64,000 nt of DNA from JARLGU01 sp036504535. GTDB taxonomy: Bacteria > Armatimonadota > Armatimonadia > Armatimonadales > Capsulimonadaceae. Every line of letters starts with the position of its first letter. Positions within the stretch are counted from its first letter, which is position 1. Position numbers and translations under genes: made by a program. Under the pieces are notes generated by a model, which saw only the letters and a list, made by a program, of their open reading frames with translations, did no database searches and had not been told where the DNA came from. The stretch is from the NCBI GenBank assembly GCA_036504535.1, contig DASXUY010000009.1, positions 124,001-188,000 of the forward strand. Direction: 5' to 3'. Positions 25,210 through 33,670 of the stretch are shown here, one piece after another.

Positions 25210-25989
25210 TCAGTTCTTCCTTGCCATTGTTGGCGCTACAGCCTCGTTGGCGTCGTCATCGTCCGCAGGCCCCAGCTTAATGAGTTCTGCCTGCGCGTCA
25301 ATCGGGCTGTCCACAAGTTCGTCGGCAATCACGCGCCCATCACGGAATCGAATGATGCGCTTAGCGTGCTTTGCGATGTCGGGCTCGTGGGTGACCAGAA
25401 CCACCGTTTTCCCAGCACGGTTCTGCTCCTGGAAAATCGCCATAATCTCCTCGCCGGTGCGCGTGTCGAGGGCACCGGTCGGCTCATCTGCCATCAGCAC
25501 TGCCGGGTTGTTCACTAAGCCCCGCGCAATGGCGACACGCTGCTGCTGACCGCCGGAAAGCTGACTTGGGACGTGGTCCATGCGGCCGCCAAGCCCAACC
25601 GCAGTGAGGGCGGCGGTTGCGAGGCGTTCGCGGTCCTTGGTGCGCGTGTAGAACAGTGGCAGTTCCACATTTTGCAGAGCCGTCGTTCTCGCGAGCAGGT
25701 TGAACGTTTGAAATACGAATCCGATCCGCTTGCTTCGGATATCCGCGAGTTCGTCGTCGCTTAACGTTGCAATCTCGGACCCACCTAATTTATACGAGCC
25801 TGACGTCGGGCTGTCGAGGCAACCTACGATGTTCATGAACGTCGACTTGCCCGACCCTGACGGGCCCATAATCGCAACGAACTCTCCGCGCTCTATTGTC
25901 AGACTGACATGGCGGAGAGCATGGACCTCGCCCGATGTCATGACATATGTCTTTGTTAGGTCTTTAACGACGATTAGTGGTTCACTCAT
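25210..25989 (-). CDS. ABC transporter ATPase, MacB/LolD-like
   Basis: 259 residues. Walker A GPSGSGKST near 41-49, Q-loop VFQTFNLLARTTALQN, signature LSGGQQQR near 145, Walker B VLMADEPTGALD, and the H-loop VTHEPD. The sequence is typical of the LolD/MacB/FtsE branch that works with FtsX-type permeases. It has a short C-terminal tail (about 235-259) rich in Asp. It powers the permease encoded directly upstream (7 bp apart); together with the adaptor and TolC protein this is a tripartite efflux system. The permease and ATPase are separate proteins here, unlike fused MacB. Confidence 0.95.
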   Translation of the reverse strand: MSEPLIVVKDLTKTYVMTSGEVHALRHVSLTIERGEFVAIMGPSGSGKSTFMNIVGCLDSPTSGSYKLGGSEIATLSDDELADIRSKRIGFVFQTFNLLARTTALQNVELPLFYTRTKDRERLATAALTAVGLGGRMDHVPSQLSGGQQQRVAIARGLVNNPAVLMADEPTGALDTRTGEEIMAIFQEQNRAGKTVVLVTHEPDIAKHAKRIIRFRDGRVIADELVDSPIDAQAELIKLGPADDDDANEAVAPTMARKN

Positions 25990-25995
25990 AGTTGC

Positions 25996-27291
25996 CTATT
26001 CATATCGCAGCGCATCGATTGGATGCAGCTTTGACGCTTTCAGCGCCGGATAAAAGCCGAAGAAGATGCCAACAAAAGCCGAGAAGCTGAACGAGAGCAA
26101 CAGTGTTTCGGGGGCAAGCACGATGTTCCAGCCGTTCTTGAGCGCCACAAGCTTCGCACCGATCACGCCGAACGCCACCCCGAGCAGCCCTCCCACAAGC
26201 GACAGCAGAAGCGCTTCGATCAGGAACTGAAGCAAAATGTCGCGACGCTTTGCGCCGATAGCCTTGCGAACACCAATCTCACGGGTTCGCTCCGTGACCG
26301 AAACCAGCATAATGTTCATGATGCCGATACCGCCCACGAGGAGCGACACGACTGCAAGATAGGTGATGAGCGAGGCGAACGTGTCCTGCTGCTGGTTCTG
26401 CGCTTCCTGAAGATCGGCCTGATTCATTATCGTGAAGTCGTCGTCCTGCGTGTCAGACAGACGGTGAGCCTTCCGCAGGGCAGTGCGGATCTCATCCTGA
26501 GCCGACTTCATTTCGCTTTCCGAACGAGCCTGGCAGTTAATCTCCCGAATGTTCTGCACGCCAAACAATCGGCGCATTGCAGTTGTCACGGGCACGTAAA
26601 CCCCGTCGTCAGGATTTCGAAACCCCATTCCGCCCTTCGTCTTCAGTAGCCCGATGACCAAGAAACTCTGCCCGGCGACCCGGATATGCTTCCCTACTGG
26701 CGTCTGCTGGCCGAAAATATTGGTCGCCGCAGTTGACCCTAGCACTACGACGCGCGCATACGACTTAAGCTCTTTCGCTGTATAGAACCGGCCGGAGGCA
26801 ATGTTGTGGTTGGCGATGGAAGGGTAATCGAGTCCGGTGCCGCTGACGGTCGTGTTGGTGTTCGCGTCCTTATACTTGATCTGAGCCGAACCGCTGACTT
26901 GCGGCGAGGCGCTTAGGAGGGACGGGCACTGCTTGAGCAGCATGTCCGCGTCCGCCAGCTTAAGCGACACCATCGACGCCGCGCCAAGACCTATTCCACC
27001 ACTGCGCATCTGCCCCGACAGCACGGTAAGCGTATTTGTACCGAGACGCTTCAGGCTCTCGGCCACTGCGGCACGCGATCCCTGCCCAATCGCGACTGCC
27101 ACAATCACGGCGGCGACGCCGATAACGACGCCCAATACCGTCAGGAAAGCGCGAAGCTTGTTTGCCCCCACGCCCCGTAGCGCCATCGTGAAGTTAACGG
27201 CAATCGCCTGCCCCCACCCAATCGACGCGCTTGCAGCGTCATCGGCGGCCTGTGTTGACGCGGTCGTATTGTCTACCGGAACCGCGCTCAT
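25996..27291 (-). CDS. ABC transporter permease, MacB/FtsX type
   Basis: 431 residues. One membrane helix near 45-68 (LRAFLTVLGVVIGVAAVIVAVAIG, split as LRAFLTVLGVV and IGVAAVIVAVAIG), a periplasmic MacB core domain from about 70 to 300, and three helices at the C-terminal FtsX domain (LITYLAVVSLLVGGIGIMNIM, then the helix ALLLSLVGGLLGV and ILFGFYPALKASKLHPI). The motif RTREIGVRKAIGAKRRDI between them is the FtsX-family coupling segment. It acts with the ATPase to push substrates through the adaptor and TolC. It starts 4 bp inside the adaptor's stop region (ATGA overlap). The substrate could be a peptide, siderophore, lipid or antibiotic; none is defined. Confidence 0.94.
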   Translation of the reverse strand: MSAVPVDNTTASTQAADDAASASIGWGQAIAVNFTMALRGVGANKLRAFLTVLGVVIGVAAVIVAVAIGQGSRAAVAESLKRLGTNTLTVLSGQMRSGGIGLGAASMVSLKLADADMLLKQCPSLLSASPQVSGSAQIKYKDANTNTTVSGTGLDYPSIANHNIASGRFYTAKELKSYARVVVLGSTAATNIFGQQTPVGKHIRVAGQSFLVIGLLKTKGGMGFRNPDDGVYVPVTTAMRRLFGVQNIREINCQARSESEMKSAQDEIRTALRKAHRLSDTQDDDFTIMNQADLQEAQNQQQDTFASLITYLAVVSLLVGGIGIMNIMLVSVTERTREIGVRKAIGAKRRDILLQFLIEALLLSLVGGLLGVAFGVIGAKLVALKNGWNIVLAPETLLLSFSFSAFVGIFFGFYPALKASKLHPIDALRYE

Positions 27292-29045
27292 TTACCCGAC
27301 CTCCGCGAACCCGATCCGCCCGGTCCAGGCATTCCTCCACCGATCGCGCTCTTGCCAGCCGGTGCCGTGGCAGGCGTCGGCAAGATGGTTTGCGTTACCA
27401 CGCTGTCACCGGTGAGTAGTCCGCTGACGATTTCGACACTGTCGTCCCCTTCGAGACCGATTACCACATTACGGCGAGAGACTTTACTCGCCGCATCGCC
27501 ACTGGGCTGGCCGCTCGCCGCTACGAGCACATATGTCCCCTTGTCGTCAGTCTGGACGGCTTGGGCCGGAACGCTCACCACGCCGCGCTTGACTTCGATC
27601 AAGAAATTGCATGTCGCGCTCATCCCGGGTCTGAGCAGCTTAAACGATTTCGTCTTGTTGTCGATTTCGATGCGCACATTGAATGAAGTCACATTGGACA
27701 CGACCACTGCTTGTGGATCGATACGCGTCACGACGCCTGCAAACGGCTTATCCGGGAACGCATCAAACTCTACCTCCACATCTTGGCCAGGCTTCACGCT
27801 CGCAATGTCCGTTTCGTCGACGGTGACGTTTACATACATGCGGCTAATGTCGCCCAGAGTGAGCAGCGTCGTGCCAGTCGTGTTTGCCGAGATGCCTGAG
27901 GTAATGATGGTGCCTTCGGATACATCCTTAACCAGGATGACACCAGCCGCCGGTGAGCGTACGACAGTCTGCGTCAGCGTTGTCTGCGCGTTGACCAGTG
28001 ACGCCTGATTGGCGGATACCGATGCCTGGCTGACCGCTATATCTTCCTTCTTGATTTGATCGTTGGCGAGGTTCGCCCTCGCTTCATTGAGCGCCGCTTG
28101 CGCGGTTTTCACCTGCGCTGCGGCCTGCGCCAGCGCCGCCTTGGCTTGTACGACACCGCTTTGCTTCGACCCGACCACCACACCGGACGCTTGTGCGGAG
28201 CGCAGCGAGGCTCGCGCTTGGGCCACTGCGGCATCGAGAGCCGCAGCATTCGACTGGTGCTGCGCGGCAATTGTAGATAAGCGCGCCTTCGCGGACTCGG
28301 TTTGGGATACATTCACGGCATACGATGCCTGGGCGGCATCTACGGTTTGCTGCGCCACGTAGCCAAGTTCTAGCAGGGACTTCTGACGTGTCAACGCTGC
28401 CTTCGAATTGACCGTGTTCGCGACAGCCTGATCGTACGCAGCCTGAGCCGAAGCGAGGTCCTGCGTATTGGTCGAATCAAGCGCGGCCCGCTGCTTCAGT
28501 GCCTGGTCCACTCCTGCCGCTGCCTGAGCTATCGACGCTGAAGTTACATCGGGCTGAGCAGCGGACTCAATTCCGGCTTGGTGAAGTTTCGCTGTGGCAT
28601 TGTCGCGCGCCGCGACCGCTGCAGCCAGCGCGGACTGCGCACTTGTCACGGCGATCCGGTCCTGTTCCACTTGAAGCTGGTAGCTGTCGACGCTCTGCCT
28701 CGTACGTGCAAGAGCACCGTTGATATTCGCCTGCGCGGTGTCAACGGCGAGTTGCGTGTCAGAGGGGTCAATTCTTGCCAGGATCTGGTTGTTCGCGACC
28801 ACGGACCCAACGTCAACAAGCAGAGAATTAACGCGCCCACCCGCCTTCGACTTGATGTCTACAGTGGACCAGGGCTGTAAGGTGCCTGTCGCTGAGATGG
28901 TCTTCTCGACATCGCCCTGCGTCACCTTGGCGAACTTGTATTGCGTTGTGGATGTTGATTGCGATCCGCGTGTCATCCATACGGCAACTATCACAACTGC
29001 GGCGAGTACAACGAGGGTAATAACGAGCTTACGTGGCTTGGTCAC
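27288..29045 (-). CDS. HlyD/MacA-family periplasmic adaptor protein
   Basis: 585 residues from GTG 29045, chosen because GAGGA precedes it by 8 bases; GTG 29060 has no such site. A membrane anchor spans about 6-25 (LVITLVVLAAVVIVAVW). A biotinyl-lipoyl half domain follows (GTLQPWSTVDIKSKAGGRV), then a very long Ala/Gln-rich coiled-coil hairpin of about 90-365, longer than in MacA, and beta-barrel and membrane-proximal domains (VVRSPAAGVILVKDV, VEVEFDAFPDKPFAGVVTRI). The C-terminus is Gly/Pro-rich. It links the inner-membrane permease to TolC. The long hairpin suggests a wide reach across the periplasm. It is the first gene of the operon. Confidence 0.93.
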   Translation of the reverse strand: MTKPRKLVITLVVLAAVVIVAVWMTRGSQSTSTTQYKFAKVTQGDVEKTISATGTLQPWSTVDIKSKAGGRVNSLLVDVGSVVANNQILARIDPSDTQLAVDTAQANINGALARTRQSVDSYQLQVEQDRIAVTSAQSALAAAVAARDNATAKLHQAGIESAAQPDVTSASIAQAAAGVDQALKQRAALDSTNTQDLASAQAAYDQAVANTVNSKAALTRQKSLLELGYVAQQTVDAAQASYAVNVSQTESAKARLSTIAAQHQSNAAALDAAVAQARASLRSAQASGVVVGSKQSGVVQAKAALAQAAAQVKTAQAALNEARANLANDQIKKEDIAVSQASVSANQASLVNAQTTLTQTVVRSPAAGVILVKDVSEGTIITSGISANTTGTTLLTLGDISRMYVNVTVDETDIASVKPGQDVEVEFDAFPDKPFAGVVTRIDPQAVVVSNVTSFNVRIEIDNKTKSFKLLRPGMSATCNFLIEVKRGVVSVPAQAVQTDDKGTYVLVAASGQPSGDAASKVSRRNVVIGLEGDDSVEIVSGLLTGDSVVTQTILPTPATAPAGKSAIGGGMPGPGGSGSRRSGK

Positions 29046-29237
29046 TTGGAAATTCCTCACTAACTAAGGATACGTATACCCACATGAAGAGGAAGTGAAA
29101 TATTTCGCCGATTATCACACTTTTTGTAATCGATACGAAGGTCCAAATGGTATGCGCATGGAATAACAATGCAGCAAAACACCTCGGTCGTTTGTGATCA
29201 CGCCTCGCACATACAGTACCTTTTGGAGATCGACACG

Positions 29238-30464
29238 ATGAACACCGACGCTTCCTTGTCAGCCAAGTCCGCGCGCTTACTCGTGCGCTCCTCATGGCAA
29301 ACCGTCAATATTGGGGATATCGCTCACACTCCCGGTTTGATCGCGCTTCTAGAACATCACCTGCCTTCAGTCGAGGTACGCCTCTGGCCCTGCAATATCG
29401 ACAATGGTGTGGAAGAAATGCTGCGAGCCCGGTTTCCCAGTTTGAAGATCGTGCAGGGTGCTGCGGACGAGAAGCAGGCGTTTGATGAGTGTGACTTCCT
29501 GCTGCACGGTTCTGGACCGTATCTCGTCGCCGAACCAGACCTAGTCCGCTGGAAGCAGCAGACCGGCAAACCGTACGGAGTTTACGGCATCACGCTCCCC
29601 CCATCGCCGCCAGTGCTGGATTCCGCAACGCCCCAGCCAGCCGACGACAAATTCAGCACCACTATCTCGGCATTAAGCGATGCCAGCTTTGTCTTCTTCC
29701 GCGATTCGGTCTCGCTTGCGGTTGCAAAGGCCGCTGGGTGCACGTGTCCCGTCATGGAGTTCGGACCAGATGGCGCGTTTGGGACCGATTTGCGCAACGA
29801 TGCGCTCGCAGACGTTTTCCTCGGCGCGAATAGCCTTGAAACGGGCAAGTTCCTGTGCTGTATTCCACGATTCAGGTATACGCCCTATTGGCTGCTCGAC
29901 AACCACGGATCGCTTAACGAGGCGCGACACCAGCGTAACCAGGAGATGAAGGAACACGACCACGCGCCGCTACGCGAGGCAATCGTTCGAGTTGTTCGCG
30001 AGACGGGGCTCAAGGTGCTTATCTGCCCAGAAGACCGCACTCAGATGGCGATCGGTCGTGAAATGCTCTACGACCAGCTTCCGGGCGACGTCAGCCCCAG
30101 CGTCGTGTGGCGCCCCAATTACTGGCTCACCGACGAAGCGCTTTCAACGTACGTACGAAGCGCTGGCCTGTTTGGCAACGAAATGCATTCGCCGATCATG
30201 TGCATCGGCAACGGCGTCCCGGCCATCGTATGTCGGTGGGCCGAGCAAACATCAAAGGGCACTATGTGGAACGATATTGGGCTGGGCGATTGGCTGTTCG
30301 ATTTCGACAATGAGGAGGATGTAAGTAGGCTACCGAATGCCGTCCTCTCGATGGCCAACGAGCGGGTAGCTGCAAAGCTAACAGCGGAAACTGCGAGGGA
30401 TGTTGTGCATAGGTTGCAACGGCGAACAATGGCAGAACTAGCGAGTCACCTCGGAATCAAATAA
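29238..30464 (+). CDS. polysaccharide pyruvyl transferase family protein
   Basis: 408 residues from ATG 29238, with GGAG 9 bases upstream; an upstream in-frame ATG at 29169 has no ribosome binding site and yields an unlikely leader. The N-terminal segment RSSWQTVNIGDIAHTPGLIA is the typical start of the PF04230 family, and the LLHGSGPYLVAEPD segment and the later GLFGNEMHSPIMC block are also typical of it. Members transfer pyruvate from phosphoenolpyruvate to sugars of exopolysaccharides or S-layer glycans (CsaB is the best studied). No signal peptide is seen, so it acts in the cytoplasm. The gene is not clearly in an operon. An alternative is a relative with a different activity in the same family. 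Confidence 0.85.
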   Translation: MNTDASLSAKSARLLVRSSWQTVNIGDIAHTPGLIALLEHHLPSVEVRLWPCNIDNGVEEMLRARFPSLKIVQGAADEKQAFDECDFLLHGSGPYLVAEPDLVRWKQQTGKPYGVYGITLPPSPPVLDSATPQPADDKFSTTISALSDASFVFFRDSVSLAVAKAAGCTCPVMEFGPDGAFGTDLRNDALADVFLGANSLETGKFLCCIPRFRYTPYWLLDNHGSLNEARHQRNQEMKEHDHAPLREAIVRVVRETGLKVLICPEDRTQMAIGREMLYDQLPGDVSPSVVWRPNYWLTDEALSTYVRSAGLFGNEMHSPIMCIGNGVPAIVCRWAEQTSKGTMWNDIGLGDWLFDFDNEEDVSRLPNAVLSMANERVAAKLTAETARDVVHRLQRRTMAELASHLGIK

Positions 30465-30615
30465 TAAATATCTAACACGAAGTATTCTCACGTAGTAAAT
30501 ACAGGTACTCTAATCACTGTAAGATGCAAATGCAAATTCTGTCGTATACGGTCTCGTATGTAAGGCATATCGAGCAATACGGCGGAAAGCAACAAGTGAA
30601 TTGGAGGTTGAACTG

Positions 30616-31479
30616 GTGATATCCCGAAAAAGACTTCTTCTCGCGGGCGGCTCAGCGCTTTCAAGTTTGATCGTCGTCTCGCTCGCACCCGTTAGCGATG
30701 TTACAATGGCCGCCACCGGCTCTTGTCCGTCGTCCTCTTCAAGCTCCAACAGCTTGCCAGCTATTGCCGCAGTTGCTGCTATTGGCGGCGCATTTCTGCT
30801 TAACGGAGCGAACCATCCGGCAGCGCCTCCTCAGGACGCTCCGCCAGCACCTGCGCCACCTGCACCAGCGCCGGCGCCACCGGTTGTCCCACCGGCACCG
30901 CCTGCACCAGCAGTCGTACCAGTACCAGCACCGCCAGTACCGGCGCCTGCGCCTGCGCCAGTTCCACCACCCGCTCCCGCACCGGCTGCAGTCCCGGCAC
31001 CAGCACCAGCGCCTGCGCCAGGTCCTGCTCCCGCTCCGCCGGACGCTATCGCATCAAACAACGTCGCCCCGCTTGCTCCGGCCCCACCCGCACCGGCAAA
31101 TCCCCCGACGCCGAAACCAAGTACATTCACAGCCGATTGGGCCAAGTACACTAAGTACATTCATAACTCGTTTCCAAATTCGGTGGCAAAAGCTGGCGCA
31201 AAGAAAGCATACAAGACAGCATACGACCGCGAATATAAGCTGAGCCAAGCCCCGATTAAAGCTGCGAGAGCGGGACTAAAAGCGGCCAATACCTCGCTAA
31301 AAGATTACGCTGTCAGGAAGTTTCAGAGAGGCCATCGATTCAAATCGCTGAAACAATCGCGGGAAGCCACGAAAGTCTTCAAACAGCAATATGACAGGTT
31401 CTTTAACTCCAGTCACAATGCGAAGGCGGCAGCAAAGAGAGCCGAAGCCTATCTAAAGAAACGGCTGAAGACCCATTAA
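30616..31479 (+). CDS. secreted proline/alanine-rich protein with basic C-terminus
   Basis: 287 residues from GTG 30616, with GGAGG 8 bases upstream. A signal peptide or twin-arginine-free export signal covers about 1-32 (RKRLLLAGGSALSSLIVVSL). A short Ser-rich stretch and a hydrophobic patch (LPAIAAVAAIGGAFLL, about 47-62) follow. Residues about 70-170 are a Pro/Ala repeat region (PAPAPP, VPPAP and similar) encoded by an imperfect GC-rich tandem nucleotide repeat. The last 120 residues are rich in Lys, Arg, Ala and aromatic residues (KAYKTAYDREYKLSQ, FKQQYDRFFNSS). It has no recognised catalytic motif; an envelope-spanning linker protein, or a surface protein that binds acidic polymers, is possible. 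A strong terminator follows. Confidence 0.75.
   Translation: MISRKRLLLAGGSALSSLIVVSLAPVSDVTMAATGSCPSSSSSSNSLPAIAAVAAIGGAFLLNGANHPAAPPQDAPPAPAPPAPAPAPPVVPPAPPAPAVVPVPAPPVPAPAPAPVPPPAPAPAAVPAPAPAPAPGPAPAPPDAIASNNVAPLAPAPPAPANPPTPKPSTFTADWAKYTKYIHNSFPNSVAKAGAKKAYKTAYDREYKLSQAPIKAARAGLKAANTSLKDYAVRKFQRGHRFKSLKQSREATKVFKQQYDRFFNSSHNAKAAAKRAEAYLKKRLKTH
30820..31065. repeat. Pro/Ala-coding tandem nucleotide repeat
   Basis: Short imperfect repeats of the CCTGCACCAGCGCC kind inside the preceding gene, coding the Pro/Ala-rich linker. Frame shadows on both strands translate to low-complexity His/Arg/Gln or Gly/Ala proteins and are not genes. Such tracts often vary in length between strains. Confidence 0.85.
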
Positions 31480-31504
31480 TCAAAATGTAAGCCTCCCTTA
31501 AAGT

Positions 31505-31550
31505 GCGTATGACCCGACTATATTGACAGTCGGGTCATACGCGTTATTTA
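31505..31550 (+). terminator. strong intrinsic terminator
   Basis: A perfect 15-bp stem GCGTATGACCCGACT / AGTCGGGTCATACGC with an 8-base loop (ATATTGAC), followed by GTTATTTATTTGTTG. It terminates the Pro/Ala-rich gene and probably also stops the convergent SGNH gene on the minus strand, whose stop lies at 31566. Confidence 0.92.
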
Positions 31551-31565
31551 TTTGTTGTGAGCGGT

Positions 31566-32195
31566 TTACGCGATGCGCATAAACTGCGAGGCCACCATCC
31601 CTGCGAACAATTCAGCACCCGCCGCATTAAAGTGCGTGCGGTCGTTCAAGGGCTCGGCTAGTAGCCCGCTTAACGCTGGCTCGCCCATCTCCTCGAACGC
31701 CGCCTCGCTAAGCGCATATAAGTCGATGAGAGCAACGCCCTTTTCGGCCGCCACACGCCGCATCGCATCCGCATAAGGCGCTAGCTCCTGCGTGAGGTGC
31801 ACGCCGGTCTCGTTCCATCGCGCCCGGTGCATCGGCGTCACGAGGATCGGGGTTGCCGCCGCTTCGTGCGTGTCGTCAACGTAGCGCCGCAAGAGCGCTG
31901 CGTATTCGGTGTCGGCGTCCGTCGACTCCGGCAGGTGAGGCTCGTGGGAATCGTTGTGCCCGAACTGGATCAACACCCAATCCGGCTTGAACGCCAGCAC
32001 GCTCGCCCAGCGACCTTCCGTAATAAATGTCTTCGTGCTTCGGCCCCCCGCGGCAAAGTTGCCAATTATAACATCGTCAGTGTTGAAATACCGTGGAAGA
32101 ATCTGCCCCCAGCCTCGCATTGGGTCGTCACCAGGATAGTCCGCGACGGTCGAGTCCCCCGCGAGGGCAATGCGGATGGGCGTTTTGTTTGTCAT
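31566..32195 (-). CDS. SGNH hydrolase, rhamnogalacturonan-acetylesterase-like
   Basis: 209 residues without a signal peptide. All four SGNH blocks are present: ALAGDSTVADYPG (Ser), NFAAGGRSTKTF (Gly), IQFGHND (Asn), and the C-terminal DRTHFNAAGAELFA (Asp-His). The order and the GDSTVADY start resemble rhamnogalacturonan acetylesterases, which remove acetyl groups from pectin. Lack of an export signal suggests cytoplasmic use on imported oligosaccharides or a missing upstream start. The start ATG 32195 is 103 bp from the Gfo/Idh/MocA stop, whose gene is on the same strand upstream, so the two might share a transcript. Confidence 0.88.
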   Translation of the reverse strand: MTNKTPIRIALAGDSTVADYPGDDPMRGWGQILPRYFNTDDVIIGNFAAGGRSTKTFITEGRWASVLAFKPDWVLIQFGHNDSHEPHLPESTDADTEYAALLRRYVDDTHEAAATPILVTPMHRARWNETGVHLTQELAPYADAMRRVAAEKGVALIDLYALSEAAFEEMGEPALSGLLAEPLNDRTHFNAAGAELFAGMVASQFMRIA

Positions 32196-32298
32196 TCTTA
32201 ATTCCTCACCGAAACTGCAACAATGTCGTAGAAAAGCCCCCTCGCCCTTCCTGCAACCAGGTGGACGTGGGGGCTTTCAATGTGACTGAAACCCAGCC

Positions 32299-33390
32299 TT
32301 AGCCAATCTTGACTTCGTGGCCAGCTTCTGCGGCAGCGTAAACGCCGTCGAGCATCTTCTGAACCGCGACGCCGTCGGCGGCCGGGGCTTCGTTCTTGCG
32401 ATCGCCGCGTGCGACGTCAACGAAGTGCTTCATCTTGTATTCCCAGATGTCCCAGCTTCCGATGAACGACGGAGTCGCATTGATCATGTAGTTGTTGTAG
32501 TCGGTGTAGATCTTGGTGCCGTCCCAGATCGCGCCGCCCTTCTCACCAAAGATCTGGATGTTGAAGACATCCTGCTCGATGTGAGCGCAGAAGCTGGCTT
32601 CGATTGTCAGCATTGTGCCCGTGTCGAAACGGATCATGCCGACGGCCATATCTTCGACGGTGTAGGTCTTGTAGTCCCATCCGGCCCACTGGCTGACAAC
32701 TTCCGACGGCTTGTCGCCCATGAAGGTGAACGTGTTGCCGGTGGCGCTGACAGGAGTCGGACGACCGATGATTGAGTGGCTGGCTTCCAGGATGTGCACG
32801 CCGATGTCGATCATCGGGCCACCGCCCTGAAGGGCCTTCTGACCGAAGACGCCCCAGTTAGGGATGCCGCGGCGGCGAAGAGCCTGCGAGCGAACATAAA
32901 GGATCTTGCCAAAAGCGCCTGCGGCGATCATGTCGCGCAGGACCTTCGAGCGGGGCTCGAATCGGTGCTGGAAACCGATCACGAATTCGACGCCGTTCTT
33001 TGCAGCGGCATCTTCCATCTCTTTGGCCTGCTTGGCGTTCATGGCCATCGGCTTTTCGCAGATGACATGCTTGCCAGCGTTCAGGGCAGCGAGGGCAGCC
33101 TCATGGTGCACGCCGTTCGGGGTGCAAACGGACACCGCGTCGATGTCCTTGCCGCACTCTTTGAGCATCTTATTGTAGTCGAGATACACAGCGGTGACGC
33201 CGTGCTTCTCGGTCATGCGGTCAAGAGCACCCTGTAGGATGTCAGCGCCAGCGACGATTGACACGCCGGGAATGCCCTTGAGGTACTTGATGTGGGTCTG
33301 TGCAATGCCGCCGCATCCGATAAACGCGACGCGAAGTGGCTTTACGGGAGTATCGTCTGACGCCCGAAGCGCATCAACTTCTGTATCCAT
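32299..33390 (-). CDS. Gfo/Idh/MocA-family NAD(P)-dependent oxidoreductase
   Basis: 363 residues from ATG 33390; the frame is open further upstream to 33549 but those residues are not family-like. A nucleotide-binding Rossmann domain starts at VAFIGCGGIAQTHIKYLKG (residues about 20-38), with the typical CEKPMAM block near 105 (the EKP signature) and the C-terminal MIDIGVHILEASH block near 185, where His and Asp are usually catalytic. These enzymes oxidise or epimerise sugars or sugar acids; the nearby acetylesterase suggests a saccharide role. It is cytoplasmic. The exact substrate is unknown. Confidence 0.93.
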   Translation of the reverse strand: MDTEVDALRASDDTPVKPLRVAFIGCGGIAQTHIKYLKGIPGVSIVAGADILQGALDRMTEKHGVTAVYLDYNKMLKECGKDIDAVSVCTPNGVHHEAALAALNAGKHVICEKPMAMNAKQAKEMEDAAAKNGVEFVIGFQHRFEPRSKVLRDMIAAGAFGKILYVRSQALRRRGIPNWGVFGQKALQGGGPMIDIGVHILEASHSIIGRPTPVSATGNTFTFMGDKPSEVVSQWAGWDYKTYTVEDMAVGMIRFDTGTMLTIEASFCAHIEQDVFNIQIFGEKGGAIWDGTKIYTDYNNYMINATPSFIGSWDIWEYKMKHFVDVARGDRKNEAPAADGVAVQKMLDGVYAAAEAGHEVKIG

Positions 33391-33670
33391 AGTAGTCGGT
33401 AATGTTCCTTGTGCTGATATGTCTCGCTTGGCGTTGGCGCAATCCAGCGCCGACAGGCACTGGGGGGTTCGATGTTGATAACGTCGACGGACGGCAGCCA
33501 GGTCTAACCCGGACCAAACTGCGATTTGCGCTTCCGCGATAACCGCCAATCAAAGTCCAACGTCGAGACCACGCGCGAGATGTTGTTAGCATGTTCGGCG
33601 TCGCCTGGAAATCTCCTGCCCTATTTTTGCAAAAATTACAAATCAGGCAAAAGCAGGCGCAATTGGTGGC

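Noticed and set aside
30698..31243. His/Arg/Gln-rich open frame in the Pro/Ala repeat region
   Set aside because: An alternative frame of a GC-rich tandem repeat; low complexity and no start signals.
33391..33549. N-terminal extension of the Gfo/Idh/MocA protein
   Set aside because: The residues before ATG 33390 are unlike the family, which starts with a short tail before the Rossmann fold.
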